Of a stretch of DNA of 62,904 nt, positions 18,728 through 28,919 are shown piece by piece; position 1 is the stretch's first letter; each line of letters starts with the position of its first letter. The stretch covers positions 1 through 62,904 of the forward strand of contig NZ_JAUSFI010000053.1 in assembly GCF_030651495.1 (NCBI RefSeq), read 5' to 3'. The notes beneath the pieces were generated by a model, which had not been told where the DNA came from, ran no database searches, and saw nothing but the letters and a program-made list of their open reading frames with translations. A program made the position numbers and the translations under genes. The DNA comes from Undibacterium sp. Lineage in GTDB: Bacteria; Pseudomonadota; Gammaproteobacteria; Burkholderiales; Burkholderiaceae_D.

Positions 18728-19792
18728 ATGAAATTAGACTTTATTCAAGCGCTACGCGGTTTCGCAGCATTAAGTGTTGTTTTTTTTCATTCGCAAATTT
18801 TGCAAAAAAATGGCGGATTATTTGACAGTCAAATATTAAAAACAATTTTTAATTTAGGCGAAATTGGCGTTGACATTTTTTTTATGGTTTCAGGTTTAGT
18901 AATGACTGTAACCATTAAAAAAAATGCAGACTTATATAAAAATAATTTCGTACATTTATCTTCATTTATTACAAAAAGAATTTGGCGAATAGCAATACTT
19001 TATTGGGTATTCAGTATTATCGCTTTATTTTTATTATGCTTTTTTGAACCAAGTAAACTATTAACAAAAGCAACATTATTACAATCTTTTTTACTTTTCC
19101 CTAGTGCGAAACCATTTGTTTTAATGGTGGGCTGGAGTTTAGTTTATGAATTTTATTTTTATATATTATTTGGTTTCTGTTGTTTTTTTTGGGGGTATAT
19201 CGGCATAATTATTTCTGGAATTTTATGTTTATTTTTTGCTCTAATCTCTTTCGCTTTCATCGGATCAGAATATGCGATCGGAATATTTAATATAACCCTA
19301 CCAATTTATTTTTCAATTGGTATTCTTCTAGGATTGCTCTTTAAAAAAATTAACCAAATTTTGTGTCATAGCAAACTTGGAATTCGGTTATTTTTCTTCA
19401 CAATTTTATGTGCTTTTGTTATTTTTATTTTTATAAATAAAGTGTTTTTTCCAGGAGAGCCAGAACTTAGGCTATTTCATTTTGGTCCACTTGCTATTGG
19501 AATATTTTTTCTATTTTGGGTTATCAGTCCATTATTAGAAAAATTTAATTGGCTTGGACTAACGAAAGTTGGTGATTGGTCGTATAGCCTTTATTTGACT
19601 CATTGGCTAACCTTAAATGGCATAGCTATATTACTAAGAAAAAATTCCATTATTAATATTGAATCGTCAATTATTATTTTTTCAGTTTTGACAAGCTTGG
19701 CTATATCATTTCTCTCGTGGAAATACATTGAGGCACCAATTATGAAAATGGGTAAATATTTAATTCCTCAATTAAGTTATAAAAGTAAATGA
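18728..19792 (+). CDS. Acyltransferase 3 family membrane protein (OafA-like)
   Basis: A 354-residue protein with about ten membrane segments. The N-terminus [19 protein letters not shown] has the Arg and His of the acyltransferase-3 family, and [24 protein letters not shown] and YSLYLTHW are further family motifs. Members O-acetylate surface sugars using cytoplasmic acyl-CoA. The gene is strongly AT-rich, like the Wzy-like gene before it. It overlaps the next gene as ATGA. Confidence 0.85.
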   Translation: MKLDFIQALRGFAALSVVFFHSQILQKNGGLFDSQILKTIFNLGEIGVDIFFMVSGLVMTVTIKKNADLYKNNFVHLSSFITKRIWRIAILYWVFSIIALFLLCFFEPSKLLTKATLLQSFLLFPSAKPFVLMVGWSLVYEFYFYILFGFCCFFWGYIGIIISGILCLFFALISFAFIGSEYAIGIFNITLPIYFSIGILLGLLFKKINQILCHSKLGIRLFFFTILCAFVIFIFINKVFFPGEPELRLFHFGPLAIGIFFLFWVISPLLEKFNWLGLTKVGDWSYSLYLTHWLTLNGIAILLRKNSIINIESSIIIFSVLTSLAISFLSWKYIEAPIMKMGKYLIPQLSYKSK

Positions 19793-20325
19793 AAACTGCA
19801 ATCCTTACCTTAGAAAAAAAACTCTGTTTACTTTGGCCTATTAGACTCTTTGTCTCGATAATTGATATTGTTATACGTCGTTTTTTTTGGCTATGGGGAA
19901 GGCTTAGGTTCGGTGCATTAATCAGAAATCGCGGATTAGGCTGCGTATGCCATTGGGCAGCGGATCTTAAATATCCAGAAAATATTTCATTAGGTGAAAG
20001 AGTCGTGATTGGCGTCAATGCATCGCTGGGAGCGCATAGTAAGATCACCATCGCAGACTTTGTGCATATCTCGCGGGATGTACATCTGGAAACGGCAGGT
20101 CTGGATTTTGATGAAAAATTCCCCCCTTACTCACACCAGTCTCGCCCCATTTTCATTGATAAGGGTGCATGGATAGGGAGTCGATCCACTGTACTTGGCG
20201 GAGTACATATTGGTGAATATGCCATTATCGCTGCTGGATCTGTTGTAACTAAAGACGTCCCTGCTTACGCGATTGTAGGTGGTGTGCCAGCGCGAATTCT
20301 TAAAATTAGAAAATTACCTATATAA
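19789..20325 (+). CDS. Left-handed beta-helix O-acetyltransferase (WcaF-like)
   Basis: A 178-residue hexapeptide-repeat acyltransferase. Repeats of the [18 protein letters not shown] kind are followed by the active-site-like [10 protein letters not shown] and the C-terminal [20 protein letters not shown] typical of colanic-acid acetyltransferases. It probably acetylates a sugar hydroxyl of the glycan from acetyl-CoA. The ATG overlaps the preceding stop. It is the second of three O-acyltransferases in this operon. Confidence 0.8.
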   Translation: MKTAILTLEKKLCLLWPIRLFVSIIDIVIRRFFWLWGRLRFGALIRNRGLGCVCHWAADLKYPENISLGERVVIGVNASLGAHSKITIADFVHISRDVHLETAGLDFDEKFPPYSHQSRPIFIDKGAWIGSRSTVLGGVHIGEYAIIAAGSVVTKDVPAYAIVGGVPARILKIRKLPI

Positions 20326-20326
20326 C

Positions 20327-21256
20327 ATGAAAGTACTCAAAAGAAAATTGCGTCGCCTTGGTATCGTTTTATCAGATTCCCGTTGGTGGCCATTTTATAT
20401 ACAGCGCAGATTTATGAAGCTTGGTCTAAGAGACAAACTATCGGCAATCGTTGCATCTGTAAAACAAAAAGCAGCTGCACCAGATGCAAAATTTATTGAT
20501 GCGCTAAATAAGCACTCAGCGCAGTTAAAAAATACCGGCATTTCACATCTTGGTGCAATCTTTAATCATCAACAATGCGATGAAATATATGCATATTTTT
20601 CAAATAAGCTAATTATTGATGACTATCGCCCTGAAACGCCAGCATTTTTACCAAAGAGTCATGCACGTCATCCACTCAGCCATACGGCGCATCATAATGC
20701 GAGTGATATATTGCAAGCACCATATCTATTTCAATTAGCAAACGACCCTCGATTAATGGAGATTGCCGCTGCTTTTTTAGGATGCAAGCCAACCATAGGC
20801 TATCTCGCCGCTTGGTGGAGTTACTCCACTGAAATAGGTGCGCAACAGGCTGAAAATTTCCATAGGGATGTAGACGATTGGCGGTTTCTTAAACTGTTTG
20901 TTTACCTTACCGACGTGGGTGAAAACAATGGCCCTCACATCTACGTAAGCCATTCTTCAGACAGTGACAAGCTAAGAGAAATTCGCCGTTTCGATGATAC
21001 TGAAGTCGTCACAGCTTTTGGCAAAGAGAATATATTGCAATTAACTGGGCAAGCCGGCGAAGGATTTGTCGAAAACACATTTGGCATCCACAAGGGGCAA
21101 CCCGTCAAACAAGGCACCAGGCTAATTTTTCAAGTGGTTTATAGCATGTTCCCTTTGCCTTATGGTCCTAAAACACCAGTAATGAATTTAGATGCTCTGT
21201 GCAATTCTACTGGGGTAGTGGCAGACAGCTGGGTTAACAGAGTTTATCTGTCGTAA
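20327..21256 (+). CDS. PhyH-type Fe(II)/2-oxoglutarate dioxygenase
   Basis: A 309-residue protein with the phytanoyl-CoA dioxygenase fold. NFHRDVDDW gives the His-x-Asp iron ligands, and NTFGIHKGQPVKQGTRL gives the distal His and the Arg that binds 2-oxoglutarate. LFVYLTDVGENNGPHIYV is a typical connecting strand. The ATG at 20327 lies just after the previous stop (TAACATG). The family hydroxylates varied small molecules. Its place between two acetyltransferase genes suggests hydroxylation of a sugar or acyl group of the glycan, which is unusual for a Wzx/Wzy locus. Confidence 0.8.
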   Translation: MKVLKRKLRRLGIVLSDSRWWPFYIQRRFMKLGLRDKLSAIVASVKQKAAAPDAKFIDALNKHSAQLKNTGISHLGAIFNHQQCDEIYAYFSNKLIIDDYRPETPAFLPKSHARHPLSHTAHHNASDILQAPYLFQLANDPRLMEIAAAFLGCKPTIGYLAAWWSYSTEIGAQQAENFHRDVDDWRFLKLFVYLTDVGENNGPHIYVSHSSDSDKLREIRRFDDTEVVTAFGKENILQLTGQAGEGFVENTFGIHKGQPVKQGTRLIFQVVYSMFPLPYGPKTPVMNLDALCNSTGVVADSWVNRVYLS

Positions 21257-22014
21257 TGAATAAAAAAATTTGTCGATTCCTTAGTGCTACGACGGCACTG
21301 GTTTTGCCTTCCTATTTGGCCTGTAAAATATTAAATTTACTTGGACATAAACTTGCTTCGGACTGCCGCTTAGGTTTTTCTCTGGTGTTGACAGACCGTT
21401 TGTTAATGCAAAGCGGAGCCAGAATAGGTCATTTAAATTTAATTAACATCAACCGATTGGTCATGCGTAAAGATGCCTACATTGGACGGACAAATATCAT
21501 CAATGGCCCTATTGATATTGTATTGGATGAAAAAGGGGCGATAGGTAATCGAAATAAAATTATCAGAGCTCCTCTTGGCGTGACCTCAGGCAAAGCAACA
21601 CTACGTTTGGGAAAACTAGCCAAAATTACAGCCGACCACCTAATTGACTGTACTCAAAGTATACATATTGGTCACTATTCTACGATTGCAGGTATGGGAA
21701 CTCAAATTTGGAGCCACGGATATATCCATGAAACATCAGGATCTGACCGCTACCGTATCGACGGGAAAGTAAGAATTGGAGATAACGTTTATATAGGAGC
21801 TAGCTGCATCATCAGTATGGGGGTCAATATTGTTGACGGCGTAATCGTTGGGGCCGGCGCGACGGTTGCCCGCAATCTGGATGAAGCAGGATTGTATGTC
21901 TCGTCTGCTTTGCGCAAATTGCCACGCCCATTAGCACCTGAAGCAAGAAGCGATCTGATGAAATCAACAGATGAACAACTTTGTGAACGGGTGTACCTGA
22001 AGAAAAAGTGTTAA
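21256..22014 (+). CDS. Left-handed beta-helix acyltransferase
   Basis: A 252-residue hexapeptide-repeat protein. Repeated [LIV]-G-x-x-x-x units run from about residue 50 to 220 (ARIGHLNLININ, AYIGRTNIINGP, VRIGDNVYIGASCIISMG). The family transfers acetyl or other acyl groups. The ATG overlaps the PhyH stop (TAATG). Its N-terminus is longer than usual for the family and may form a separate small domain. Third O-acyltransferase of the locus. Confidence 0.75.
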   Translation: MNKKICRFLSATTALVLPSYLACKILNLLGHKLASDCRLGFSLVLTDRLLMQSGARIGHLNLININRLVMRKDAYIGRTNIINGPIDIVLDEKGAIGNRNKIIRAPLGVTSGKATLRLGKLAKITADHLIDCTQSIHIGHYSTIAGMGTQIWSHGYIHETSGSDRYRIDGKVRIGDNVYIGASCIISMGVNIVDGVIVGAGATVARNLDEAGLYVSSALRKLPRPLAPEARSDLMKSTDEQLCERVYLKKKC

Positions 22015-22018
22015 GCAG

Positions 22019-23278
22019 ATGAACAAGCTATTACGTTTGGCGGTTTATCTATTCAGTTTTATATTTGCCCGAGGCACGTTGTTTTTCGCGCCGATTGCAC
22101 TCGCTAACCTACTACCGACCCGCTCTTACGGTGCTATGGAATGGGCGCATGCTGCAGCCTCTTTTGCAGCATCATTAGCGACCCTAGGGACAGCAGCAGC
22201 ATTACCACTGATTCAGTTGAACCGATCTGCAAAAGGTACGGTTAGCGGCATCCTGATACATCACCTTATATTAGTGGGCATCTGCCTGTTAGCCATGTGT
22301 GCGTCCTTTTTTTGGAATGCTGTTCCAGCATTCCAATTAAGCTTAGTCTTAACCTCTGCAGTAACACTTCAAGCATTATGGAGCATTCAATTAAAGACCG
22401 CGGGTAAGGGTGAAGCCTCATTATTACTTGATGCGGGGCTGTTCGCATTACTGGCAATCGTCGCTTTGATTGCCAAATATTTTGAGGTAATTGATGCTCT
22501 GCAATGGCTGATGATTGCAGCATCACTTTACGTACTAGGATTGTTTGGCATGACAGCAAAGTCACTTACCGAGCAACTCCGGATTGACAAGACTATTTTA
22601 TATCGCGCCACTTTAGAGCTGAGCTTGCCGCTGATGTTAGGCGCTCTGGTCACTATTGCGGCAACAACATCGGGGCGCTTGGTAATTGGCTATCTCGGTG
22701 GTGCCTTATTGACCGCTGATTATGCCATTCTGGCACGCGCTGCAGCTCTACCTATCGTTGCGCATCAGATTATTCTTGTTGCCAAATTTAGACATTTGTA
22801 TAAATTGCCAGATAGAGAAATGGAACGTGTGATGTTAGTCATCATCGGCTGCGTATCCTGTTCAGTAATTGGTTTATGGATCGTTAGTCCTATGATGGGA
22901 TGGATGCTTGGTCCTGCTTTTTTTAAGGCGTTTCATTCATACACACTACCAGCAATTCTGATTCTGTCGCAATCAATACTTTGGTCAGCGATTTCACTTA
23001 ATGACACAGTGAATACACGTAAACAAACCATGGGCAAAATTTTGCCATGGAGTATTTTGTTTTTACTAGCGTCAATGCCTCTGGCTATGTATTTAATACG
23101 TAATATCGGTGTGAGTTTGGCGCATTTTGTTTATGTTCACAGTGTTGTTATGCTTCTATTTTATCTTGTACAGGCATGCGGTATGTATGTTGCAGGTATC
23201 CGCTTATGGCGCTCATGGCTGTGCGCGAGTGGATCTTTTGTGTTGCTAAGTGCAATCGCCACGTTGATCTATTCCTGA
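22019..23278 (+). CDS. Wzx-like oligosaccharide flippase
   Basis: A 419-residue protein with about twelve membrane segments, of the polysaccharide transporter (MATE/MVF) superfamily. The N-terminus YLFSFIFARGTLFFAPIALA and the pattern of paired helices fit Wzx. It would move the lipid-linked repeat unit across the inner membrane. It starts four bases after the previous gene and is followed by a GT4 glycosyltransferase. Wzx proteins are recognised mainly by topology and context. Confidence 0.75.
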   Translation: MNKLLRLAVYLFSFIFARGTLFFAPIALANLLPTRSYGAMEWAHAAASFAASLATLGTAAALPLIQLNRSAKGTVSGILIHHLILVGICLLAMCASFFWNAVPAFQLSLVLTSAVTLQALWSIQLKTAGKGEASLLLDAGLFALLAIVALIAKYFEVIDALQWLMIAASLYVLGLFGMTAKSLTEQLRIDKTILYRATLELSLPLMLGALVTIAATTSGRLVIGYLGGALLTADYAILARAAALPIVAHQIILVAKFRHLYKLPDREMERVMLVIIGCVSCSVIGLWIVSPMMGWMLGPAFFKAFHSYTLPAILILSQSILWSAISLNDTVNTRKQTMGKILPWSILFLLASMPLAMYLIRNIGVSLAHFVYVHSVVMLLFYLVQACGMYVAGIRLWRSWLCASGSFVLLSAIATLIYS

Positions 23279-23299
23279 TTTTTTAATTGATTTAAAAAT

Positions 23300-24418
23300 A
23301 TGAAAAAAATTGTTCATTTTGGCAAGTACTACCCACCTGATATGGGTGGTATTGAGAGCGTGACCCAGACTTTGGCAGAAGGGGCATTAAATGCAGGGCA
23401 TGATGTACAAGTTATTTGTTTTGGCAAGACTGCTAGCGCAGTCGAAGTATGTGCTGGAGTAAAGGTTGTCCGCCATCCAATTACAAGATTACTTAGTTCG
23501 CAACCGTTAAATTTCAATTATTTTTTTAATTTAATTACAGCAGGACGTCGTGCAGATATTATTCATCTCCATGCTCCCAACTTACTGGCATCTTTGGCGA
23601 CTTTATTTATTGGTAAAAAATCTAAATTGGTAGTTCATTGGCATAGCGACATCGTCGGTAAAGGGGCACTAGGGAGAGTAGTGAGGCCACTGGAAAAATG
23701 GATGCTGACCCGCGCAAACATAGTCCTTGCTACGTCTCAAGCTTATATGGACGGCTCTGCAGCGTTAAATACATTTTCTAACAAAGTAGCGGTTGTCCCA
23801 TTGGGAATAGCACCTCCCGCAATTGCTACTGTGCCGTCACCACTATCTAAGCGATTGAAAAAATTTGTTGCTGGACGCAAAATTGTTCTTAGCGTAGGTC
23901 GGTTGACGGCATATAAGGGATTTTCTGTTCTAATTGAAGCAGCAAAACATTTCCCTGATGATGTCGCAATTATCGTTGCGGGTGGCGGTGAGTTATTGCC
24001 TGAACTTACTGCACAATTAGATAAAAATCAGTTGCAAAATAAAGTGCTTTTGGCTGGCAGGGTAACTGATGAGGAGCTGATCGCTCTCTATATGCATGCC
24101 GAAGTATTTTGTTTGCCATCAATTGAACGCTCAGAAGCATTCGGTGTTGTATTGCTTGAGGCAATGGCATATGGTTTGCCGGTTGTAGCCACAAATATTC
24201 CTGGTTCTGGCGTACCTTGGGTAAATGCACATCAAGTTAGCGGTGAGAATGTGACTACTGGAAAACCGGAAGAACTTGCAGAAAGTTGTATTGCAATTTT
24301 GAATAATCCTACTTTAAGAGAGCAATACTCATTAGGTGCAAGAAAAAGATTTAAAGATAATTTTTTAGCAGATAAATTTTGCAAGAAAATAATGGATATT
24401 TACATTCAATTAGAATAA
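23300..24418 (+). CDS. Family GT4 glycosyltransferase
   Basis: A 372-residue GT-B glycosyltransferase. HFGKYYPPDMGGIESV is the usual N-terminal loop, SVGRLTAYKGF begins the C-terminal domain, and ERSEAFGVVLLEAMAYG holds the two Glu residues of the EX7E nucleotide-sugar site. It is the last gene of the plus-strand run. With the capsule-like transferase at 16.0 kb it is one of only two clear glycosyltransferases, which points to a short repeat unit. Confidence 0.88.
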   Translation: MKKIVHFGKYYPPDMGGIESVTQTLAEGALNAGHDVQVICFGKTASAVEVCAGVKVVRHPITRLLSSQPLNFNYFFNLITAGRRADIIHLHAPNLLASLATLFIGKKSKLVVHWHSDIVGKGALGRVVRPLEKWMLTRANIVLATSQAYMDGSAALNTFSNKVAVVPLGIAPPAIATVPSPLSKRLKKFVAGRKIVLSVGRLTAYKGFSVLIEAAKHFPDDVAIIVAGGGELLPELTAQLDKNQLQNKVLLAGRVTDEELIALYMHAEVFCLPSIERSEAFGVVLLEAMAYGLPVVATNIPGSGVPWVNAHQVSGENVTTGKPEELAESCIAILNNPTLREQYSLGARKRFKDNFLADKFCKKIMDIYIQLE

Positions 24419-24644
24419 TTTTTGCTAAAAATGCATATCGTCCTTGTATATGCATCACGAATGTCCGATTAAAAAAATGCACTATTTACAACAATTATTT
24501 TAATTTTAAAACTATTAGCAAAAGTTTACTGTAGTGCTTTAAATGAGTCTTCTAAAAATAAAATAATGTCAATATCTATAATAAAATGAAGCGTTAAAAT
24601 TGAGTTTTTTTGACGGTCGTCGCCAAAACATAAACTGATCCAGT
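24419..24644. other. AT-rich intergenic DNA after the polysaccharide operon
   Basis: No gene is seen. An inverted repeat ATGCATAT / ATATGCAT lies near 24431-24454. It has no T-run after it, so I do not call it a terminator. This stretch ends at the truncated IS copy. Confidence 0.6.
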
Positions 24645-24925
24645 AATCCATCTATGTGCCTTTGCCACATTCTCCGATGTTTTGTGGCCAGCTTCTTTTA
24701 GCTTCCCTTCGACCGCCGCGCTGCTTCAGTTGCGCAGGGTCTGATAGCTCAGCCGAAGCTCTTTGGCAGCTGCCGGAATAGACCGCATTTCTACTGCCCG
24801 TTTGACGGCAAGTTCTTTGAACTCGGTCGTGCATGATTGTTTAGGTATTTTTTTCATTTCCAGTTATTCTAAAATAACGTCATTTTATGTCAGCTTTGGA
24901 AGACTCAATTTCAGAGGAACGCTCA
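24645..24925 (-). mobile_element. Truncated second copy of the IS3-family element
   Basis: Read on the minus strand, this repeats the left end of the 5186-6385 element. The terminal repeat is 24925 to 24898 (TGAGCGTTCCTCTGAAATTG...), followed by the same leader and by MKKIPKQSCTTEFKELAVK from 24857. The orfA copy has TGG changed to TGA at 24726-24728. Similarity fades after about 24690, so the rest of the element is gone. Its orientation is opposite to that of the left copy. Confidence 0.85.
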
Positions 24926-24949
24926 CTTCGTAACTAATCAGGTTAATAC

Positions 24950-25726
24950 TTAACCCCGCACACAATTAGCGTCTGTGACCTGCGCACTAGTCTGTCCAAA
25001 ACGTCGCTCTCTGTTTTGATAGGAGGCAATTGCCGCATCAAGCGCTTTCTCGCCAAAATCTGGCCAGAATGTATCGGTAAAGTAGAATTCGCTATACGCC
25101 ATCTGCCAGAGCAAGAAGTTGGATATTCTCGATTCTCCGCCGGTTCTGACCATTAGGTCTGGCTCTGGGGCGTAGGCCATTGACAAATTTTTAGCGATCA
25201 ATTCTTCTGTCACATTTCCGACGTGATCTTTGTCGGCCAGCACTTTATTGCAGGCTTGGACTATATCCCACTGTCCGCCATAGTTGGCGCAAATGGTCAC
25301 TGTCAGACCAGTGTTATTTGCTGTTTTTTCTTCGGAATTTCGCACCATAGCCTGAAGTTCAGCGTCAAATTTACTCAGATCACCTATCACTTTTAAACGT
25401 ATGTTATTGGAGTGCATTTTTTTTACTTCTCGTCCTAAAGCCAGTCTGAAGAGTTGCATCAAAACCGACACTTCATCAGCTGGACGACGCCAGTTTTCTG
25501 AGCTAAAGGCAAAGAGCGTCAGATAGTCTACGCCACGGTCAATGCAAGCTTCTACCACCTTACGTACAGTTTTTACTCCTTTTGCGTGCCCTGCTACGCG
25601 CGGTAAAAAACGCTTGGTTGCCCAACGGCCGTTACCATCCATGATGATGGCGATGTGTCTGGGAATGCCATTGTTAGCAAGAGCAGGAACACTTATATTG
25701 TTTTTATCAACGTCTTTCATACTCAT
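24950..25726 (-). CDS. uppS: Isoprenyl transferase (undecaprenyl diphosphate synthase type)
   Basis: A 258-residue cis-prenyltransferase. [13 protein letters not shown] holds the catalytic Asp and the phosphate-binding Gly-Arg; [30 protein letters not shown] and the C-terminal [17 protein letters not shown] are all present. It makes the C55 carrier lipid from isoprenyl units. The start overlaps the stop of the outer-membrane protein gene (TAATG), with another ATG two codons later. The usual uppS of proteobacteria lies in the cdsA/dxr/bamA cluster, so this could be a second copy next to the polysaccharide locus. Confidence 0.9.
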   Translation of the reverse strand: MSMKDVDKNNISVPALANNGIPRHIAIIMDGNGRWATKRFLPRVAGHAKGVKTVRKVVEACIDRGVDYLTLFAFSSENWRRPADEVSVLMQLFRLALGREVKKMHSNNIRLKVIGDLSKFDAELQAMVRNSEEKTANNTGLTVTICANYGGQWDIVQACNKVLADKDHVGNVTEELIAKNLSMAYAPEPDLMVRTGGESRISNFLLWQMAYSEFYFTDTFWPDFGEKALDAAIASYQNRERRFGQTSAQVTDANCVRG

Positions 25727-27246
25727 TATCTCCCTGGAACGCCAAATGGAAAGCTTAAAGATAAATCAAGCAGTGTTGAATTTAACTCACCCTTGATTGA
25801 GCGTACCTGCCCTAAGCCTAATTTGACGTTCATGGCGTTATTGATATCTAAGCTTGCATAGGTCATCACTTGCATGACCGCACCGCCTTTTGTGCTGACC
25901 CCACCACCTCCGGCAGCACCGGCCAGAACTTCTACACCTGCAGATAAGCCAGAAGTTGTTTTAGGTGCACGCAAACCTAAACCAACTAAGCCAACAGAAA
26001 AGCCGCCCGCGTTGCCGGCGAAAGCACTATGAGCCTGGGCCGAGAAATAAGTACTATCGTTAATAGTGCGATCAATTTTTAAGCCCATGGTATCGAGGCT
26101 GGGATTAGATCCATTGTAACGGTTAGCCTTCAGATAATGCTCGGCGCTGGCGCTCCATTCTGTGCCACGTATTACGCGTGGAAATTGTAACGACTGCTTA
26201 AATGGCGCAGAGTCTAAATCTATACCCAATTGTACCGTGCCATAATTTGATCTGAACCCACCATTAGGTGCGTGAACTACGCCACCTTCTAGCGCAACAT
26301 AGGCATCATTTGTTATCTGGGTTTTGGCATACAGGCCGGCTTTAGCCAATAACCCTCCTCCAACCGCTAATTTGCCGCCTCCACCCATACCCAAGGCGAG
26401 TCGTGAGCCTAACTTGATGCGGTCGTTGATGATAGGGTATTCAGCACCAATGACACCTAATATCTCGGCATAGCCATCAGCCCCCCCTTTAACAGCGGCA
26501 CCACTTTCAATACCCCAAAACAGGTAATCTGAAATAAGCTGATCCATGCGAAAGCCCGCATATCCAATCGACCCAGCATAGGCATTTCCGGCCAAATCAG
26601 TCACGCCACTCTTTGGCCTGTATACTCCAGTAGCTACAGCAATACGGTCAAAACCAATGCCACCGCGCCGATTGGTGGTAACTAGTTTGCCAATTTCACC
26701 TGGTGCAGAATAGACAAATTCGTTATCAATAGAAAACGTAATGCCAAGCTGATTGCTGTTGATATGCCCGTTAGGAAATCTGATTTGCGAAGCGGACACG
26801 CCCGCACTGATTTGATTGAATTTCCAGCTAAGATCAATGTGTGGCCTGAGCATTAAGCCACCGCCAACCAGCGCCGTACCGCCGCCGCCGCCGCCAACAT
26901 ACAAACCAGTCTCTAACATCAAGCGGGAATAGAGCGGTTTTCTCCAGGCCAGCTCAGCGCCACCGGTAAAAAAACCGCCACGTTTACCGGTCAACGCGCC
27001 ATACGCGGCTGGGCCGGCATAGATATCTGGCGCAACTTGCATGAGATAACTGCCACCTACGGTGCCCATAGTCTCTTTATTGGGTAAATCTACCGACTCA
27101 ATGCCAAGACGAAAATAGGTGGGACGGGATTTAACTTCGGCATTCAATGAAGTGGAGCCGGGTGTTACGGATGGCTTATCGCCCTCTGCAAAGACCAATA
27201 TCGGAGAAAATAACAGCGCAAAAGCAATAGACTTAGGGGATAGCAT
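25726..27246 (-). CDS. Exported beta-barrel-like outer-membrane protein, function unknown
   Basis: A 506-residue protein with a signal peptide ending near VFA-EGD. The rest is rich in Gly, Ala, Thr and aromatic residues in alternating strands, with Gly runs ([29 protein letters not shown]). It ends in the strand [15 protein letters not shown]. The strand pattern fits a large outer-membrane barrel, but I do not recognise the family. It is translationally coupled to the prenyl transferase downstream, an odd pair that may hint at an envelope-glycan role. Confidence 0.6.
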   Translation of the reverse strand: MLSPKSIAFALLFSPILVFAEGDKPSVTPGSTSLNAEVKSRPTYFRLGIESVDLPNKETMGTVGGSYLMQVAPDIYAGPAAYGALTGKRGGFFTGGAELAWRKPLYSRLMLETGLYVGGGGGGTALVGGGLMLRPHIDLSWKFNQISAGVSASQIRFPNGHINSNQLGITFSIDNEFVYSAPGEIGKLVTTNRRGGIGFDRIAVATGVYRPKSGVTDLAGNAYAGSIGYAGFRMDQLISDYLFWGIESGAAVKGGADGYAEILGVIGAEYPIINDRIKLGSRLALGMGGGGKLAVGGGLLAKAGLYAKTQITNDAYVALEGGVVHAPNGGFRSNYGTVQLGIDLDSAPFKQSLQFPRVIRGTEWSASAEHYLKANRYNGSNPSLDTMGLKIDRTINDSTYFSAQAHSAFAGNAGGFSVGLVGLGLRAPKTTSGLSAGVEVLAGAAGGGGVSTKGGAVMQVMTYASLDINNAMNVKLGLGQVRSIKGELNSTLLDLSLSFPFGVPGR

Positions 27247-27318
27247 AAGAAATCACATAATAACAATCATATAAATTATACGCGTGTCACCCCCTATTTA
27301 CGAAATTAAATGCCTAGA

Positions 27319-27342
27319 ATCAGTACACTTATCAGTACACTT
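27319..27342. repeat. 12-bp direct repeat upstream of the outer-membrane protein gene
   Basis: ATCAGTACACTT occurs twice back to back in the 117-base gap between rmuC and the outer-membrane protein gene. It could be a regulator site for the minus-strand operon. No known regulator motif is recognised. Confidence 0.5.
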
Positions 27343-27363
27343 ATATAAACATCGATCAACCGG

Positions 27364-28839
27364 CTAAATAGCATCGTCCACATCATTTGCCATATCGCCA
27401 TCGATGCCCAGCAAATTTTGCGCGGCATCTGATGGCAAGGCTTCTACCTGCTTGAGTTTTTTGGTCATCTGGCGGGTGCGGACTTCGGCGTGATCGATGT
27501 TTTTGGCGGCGCGTTCGAGTGCCGTCTTGGTGGCGGCCAAGATATCGCCGAATTTGCCAAATTCGGTCTTGACCGCGCCTAGCACTTGCCAGACTTCAGA
27601 TGAGCGCTTTTCTAACACCAACGTGCGGAAACCCATTTGCAGGCTGTTGAGCAAGGCGGATAAGGTCGACGGGCCGGCAATCGAGATGCGGCAACTGCGC
27701 TGCATGTCATCGGCCAGACCGGGGCGGCGCATGACTTCGGCGTACAGCCCCTCAGTCGGCAAAAACAGGATGGCAAAATCGGTAGTCAGCGGCGGCGACA
27801 GATATTTTTCGGAGATGGTTTTGGCTTCACTGCGGATGGCGCGCTCGAGTTCCTTGCCGGCTTGCGCGACGCCGTCGGCATCGGCTCTTTCGGCTGCATC
27901 GAGCAGTCGCTCGTATTGTTCTTTAGGAAACTTTGCATCGATAGGCATCCAGACCGGCGCCCTGCCCTCTTCCTTGCCCGGCAGCTTGATGGCAAATTCA
28001 ACCCGCTCGCCCGAGCCCGGGATAGTTTCGACGTTTTTGGCGTATTGATCGGGCGTGAGCATTTGCTCCAGCACCATCTCCAGCTGCACCTCACCCCAGG
28101 TGCCACGGGTTTTGACATTCGTGAGTACCCGTTTCAGGTCGCCGACACCGATCGCCAGCTGCTGCATTTCGCCCAGGCCCTGATGGACTTTCTCTAGCCG
28201 GTCTGAGACTTGCTTGAAGGATTCGCCTAGTCTTTGCTCTAGCGTGGCATGGAGTTTTTCATCGACGGTCTTGCGCATCTCTTCTAGCTTGCTGGCGTTA
28301 TCGGCTTGCAGTTGCTGGATTTTTTGCTCTAGCGTGGCGCGGATCTCGCCCATGCGCAGGGCATTCGATTCTGTCAGTGTCGCCAGCGTCTGGTTAAGCG
28401 TGTCGCCAAAACGCTTCAGACTGCTGGCTTGCTCGTCGCGGGCGGTCTGGCTTTGCTGTATCAGGGCCAGGCGCATTTGTTCCAATTGCTGCGCATTGTT
28501 GAGATTGAGCGTGGCCAGTTGTTGCGAGAAGCTGTCGATCTGGCTGTTTTGCAGCGTGGCGACGCTGGTCAGTTGGGTAAATAAGGCTTGCTGAAAGCGC
28601 GTGAAATTACTGCCCAACTCTTGCCGCGTGGCTTGTGCGGTCGATAAAATTTGTTCGCGCAATGAGCGTTCTGTCCGCTCCTCGGCCTGTTGCTGCGCTT
28701 GCTGGGATTGCTGTAAAAAAGTGTAGAGGGCTTGCAGCTGCGCGTTATTGTCGCTGCTGCGGCTGCGCAATAACAGGAGGATGTTGAACAGCACCAGTAA
28801 GGCGAGTGCAGCAAGGATAATGATGTCGGTCAGGCTCAT
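27364..28839 (-). CDS. rmuC: DNA recombination protein RmuC
   Basis: About 491 residues. An N-terminal membrane helix (DIIILAALALLVLFNILLLL) is followed by a long Gln-rich coiled coil (residues about 30-230). Then comes the RmuC nuclease-like domain with TRGTWGEVQLEMVLEQML, PIDAKFPKEQYERLL and ILFLPTEGLYAEVMR. RmuC limits inversions at short repeats. ATG 28839 puts the membrane helix at the N-terminus; a TTG eight codons upstream is possible. Not obviously linked to its neighbours. Confidence 0.92.
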   Translation of the reverse strand: MSLTDIIILAALALLVLFNILLLLRSRSSDNNAQLQALYTFLQQSQQAQQQAEERTERSLREQILSTAQATRQELGSNFTRFQQALFTQLTSVATLQNSQIDSFSQQLATLNLNNAQQLEQMRLALIQQSQTARDEQASSLKRFGDTLNQTLATLTESNALRMGEIRATLEQKIQQLQADNASKLEEMRKTVDEKLHATLEQRLGESFKQVSDRLEKVHQGLGEMQQLAIGVGDLKRVLTNVKTRGTWGEVQLEMVLEQMLTPDQYAKNVETIPGSGERVEFAIKLPGKEEGRAPVWMPIDAKFPKEQYERLLDAAERADADGVAQAGKELERAIRSEAKTISEKYLSPPLTTDFAILFLPTEGLYAEVMRRPGLADDMQRSCRISIAGPSTLSALLNSLQMGFRTLVLEKRSSEVWQVLGAVKTEFGKFGDILAATKTALERAAKNIDHAEVRTRQMTKKLKQVEALPSDAAQNLLGIDGDMANDVDDAI

Positions 28840-28919
28840 AGAGATAGGGGTATTTTCATTCAATCAATTTGGATAGCACCATCCTTCTCCCGTAAGCAAG
28901 AGAGGGGGGCATTATTTGC

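Noticed and set aside
24431..24454. Inverted repeat after the last glycosyltransferase gene as a terminator
   Set aside because: No T-run follows the stem on either strand close enough to act as an intrinsic terminator.
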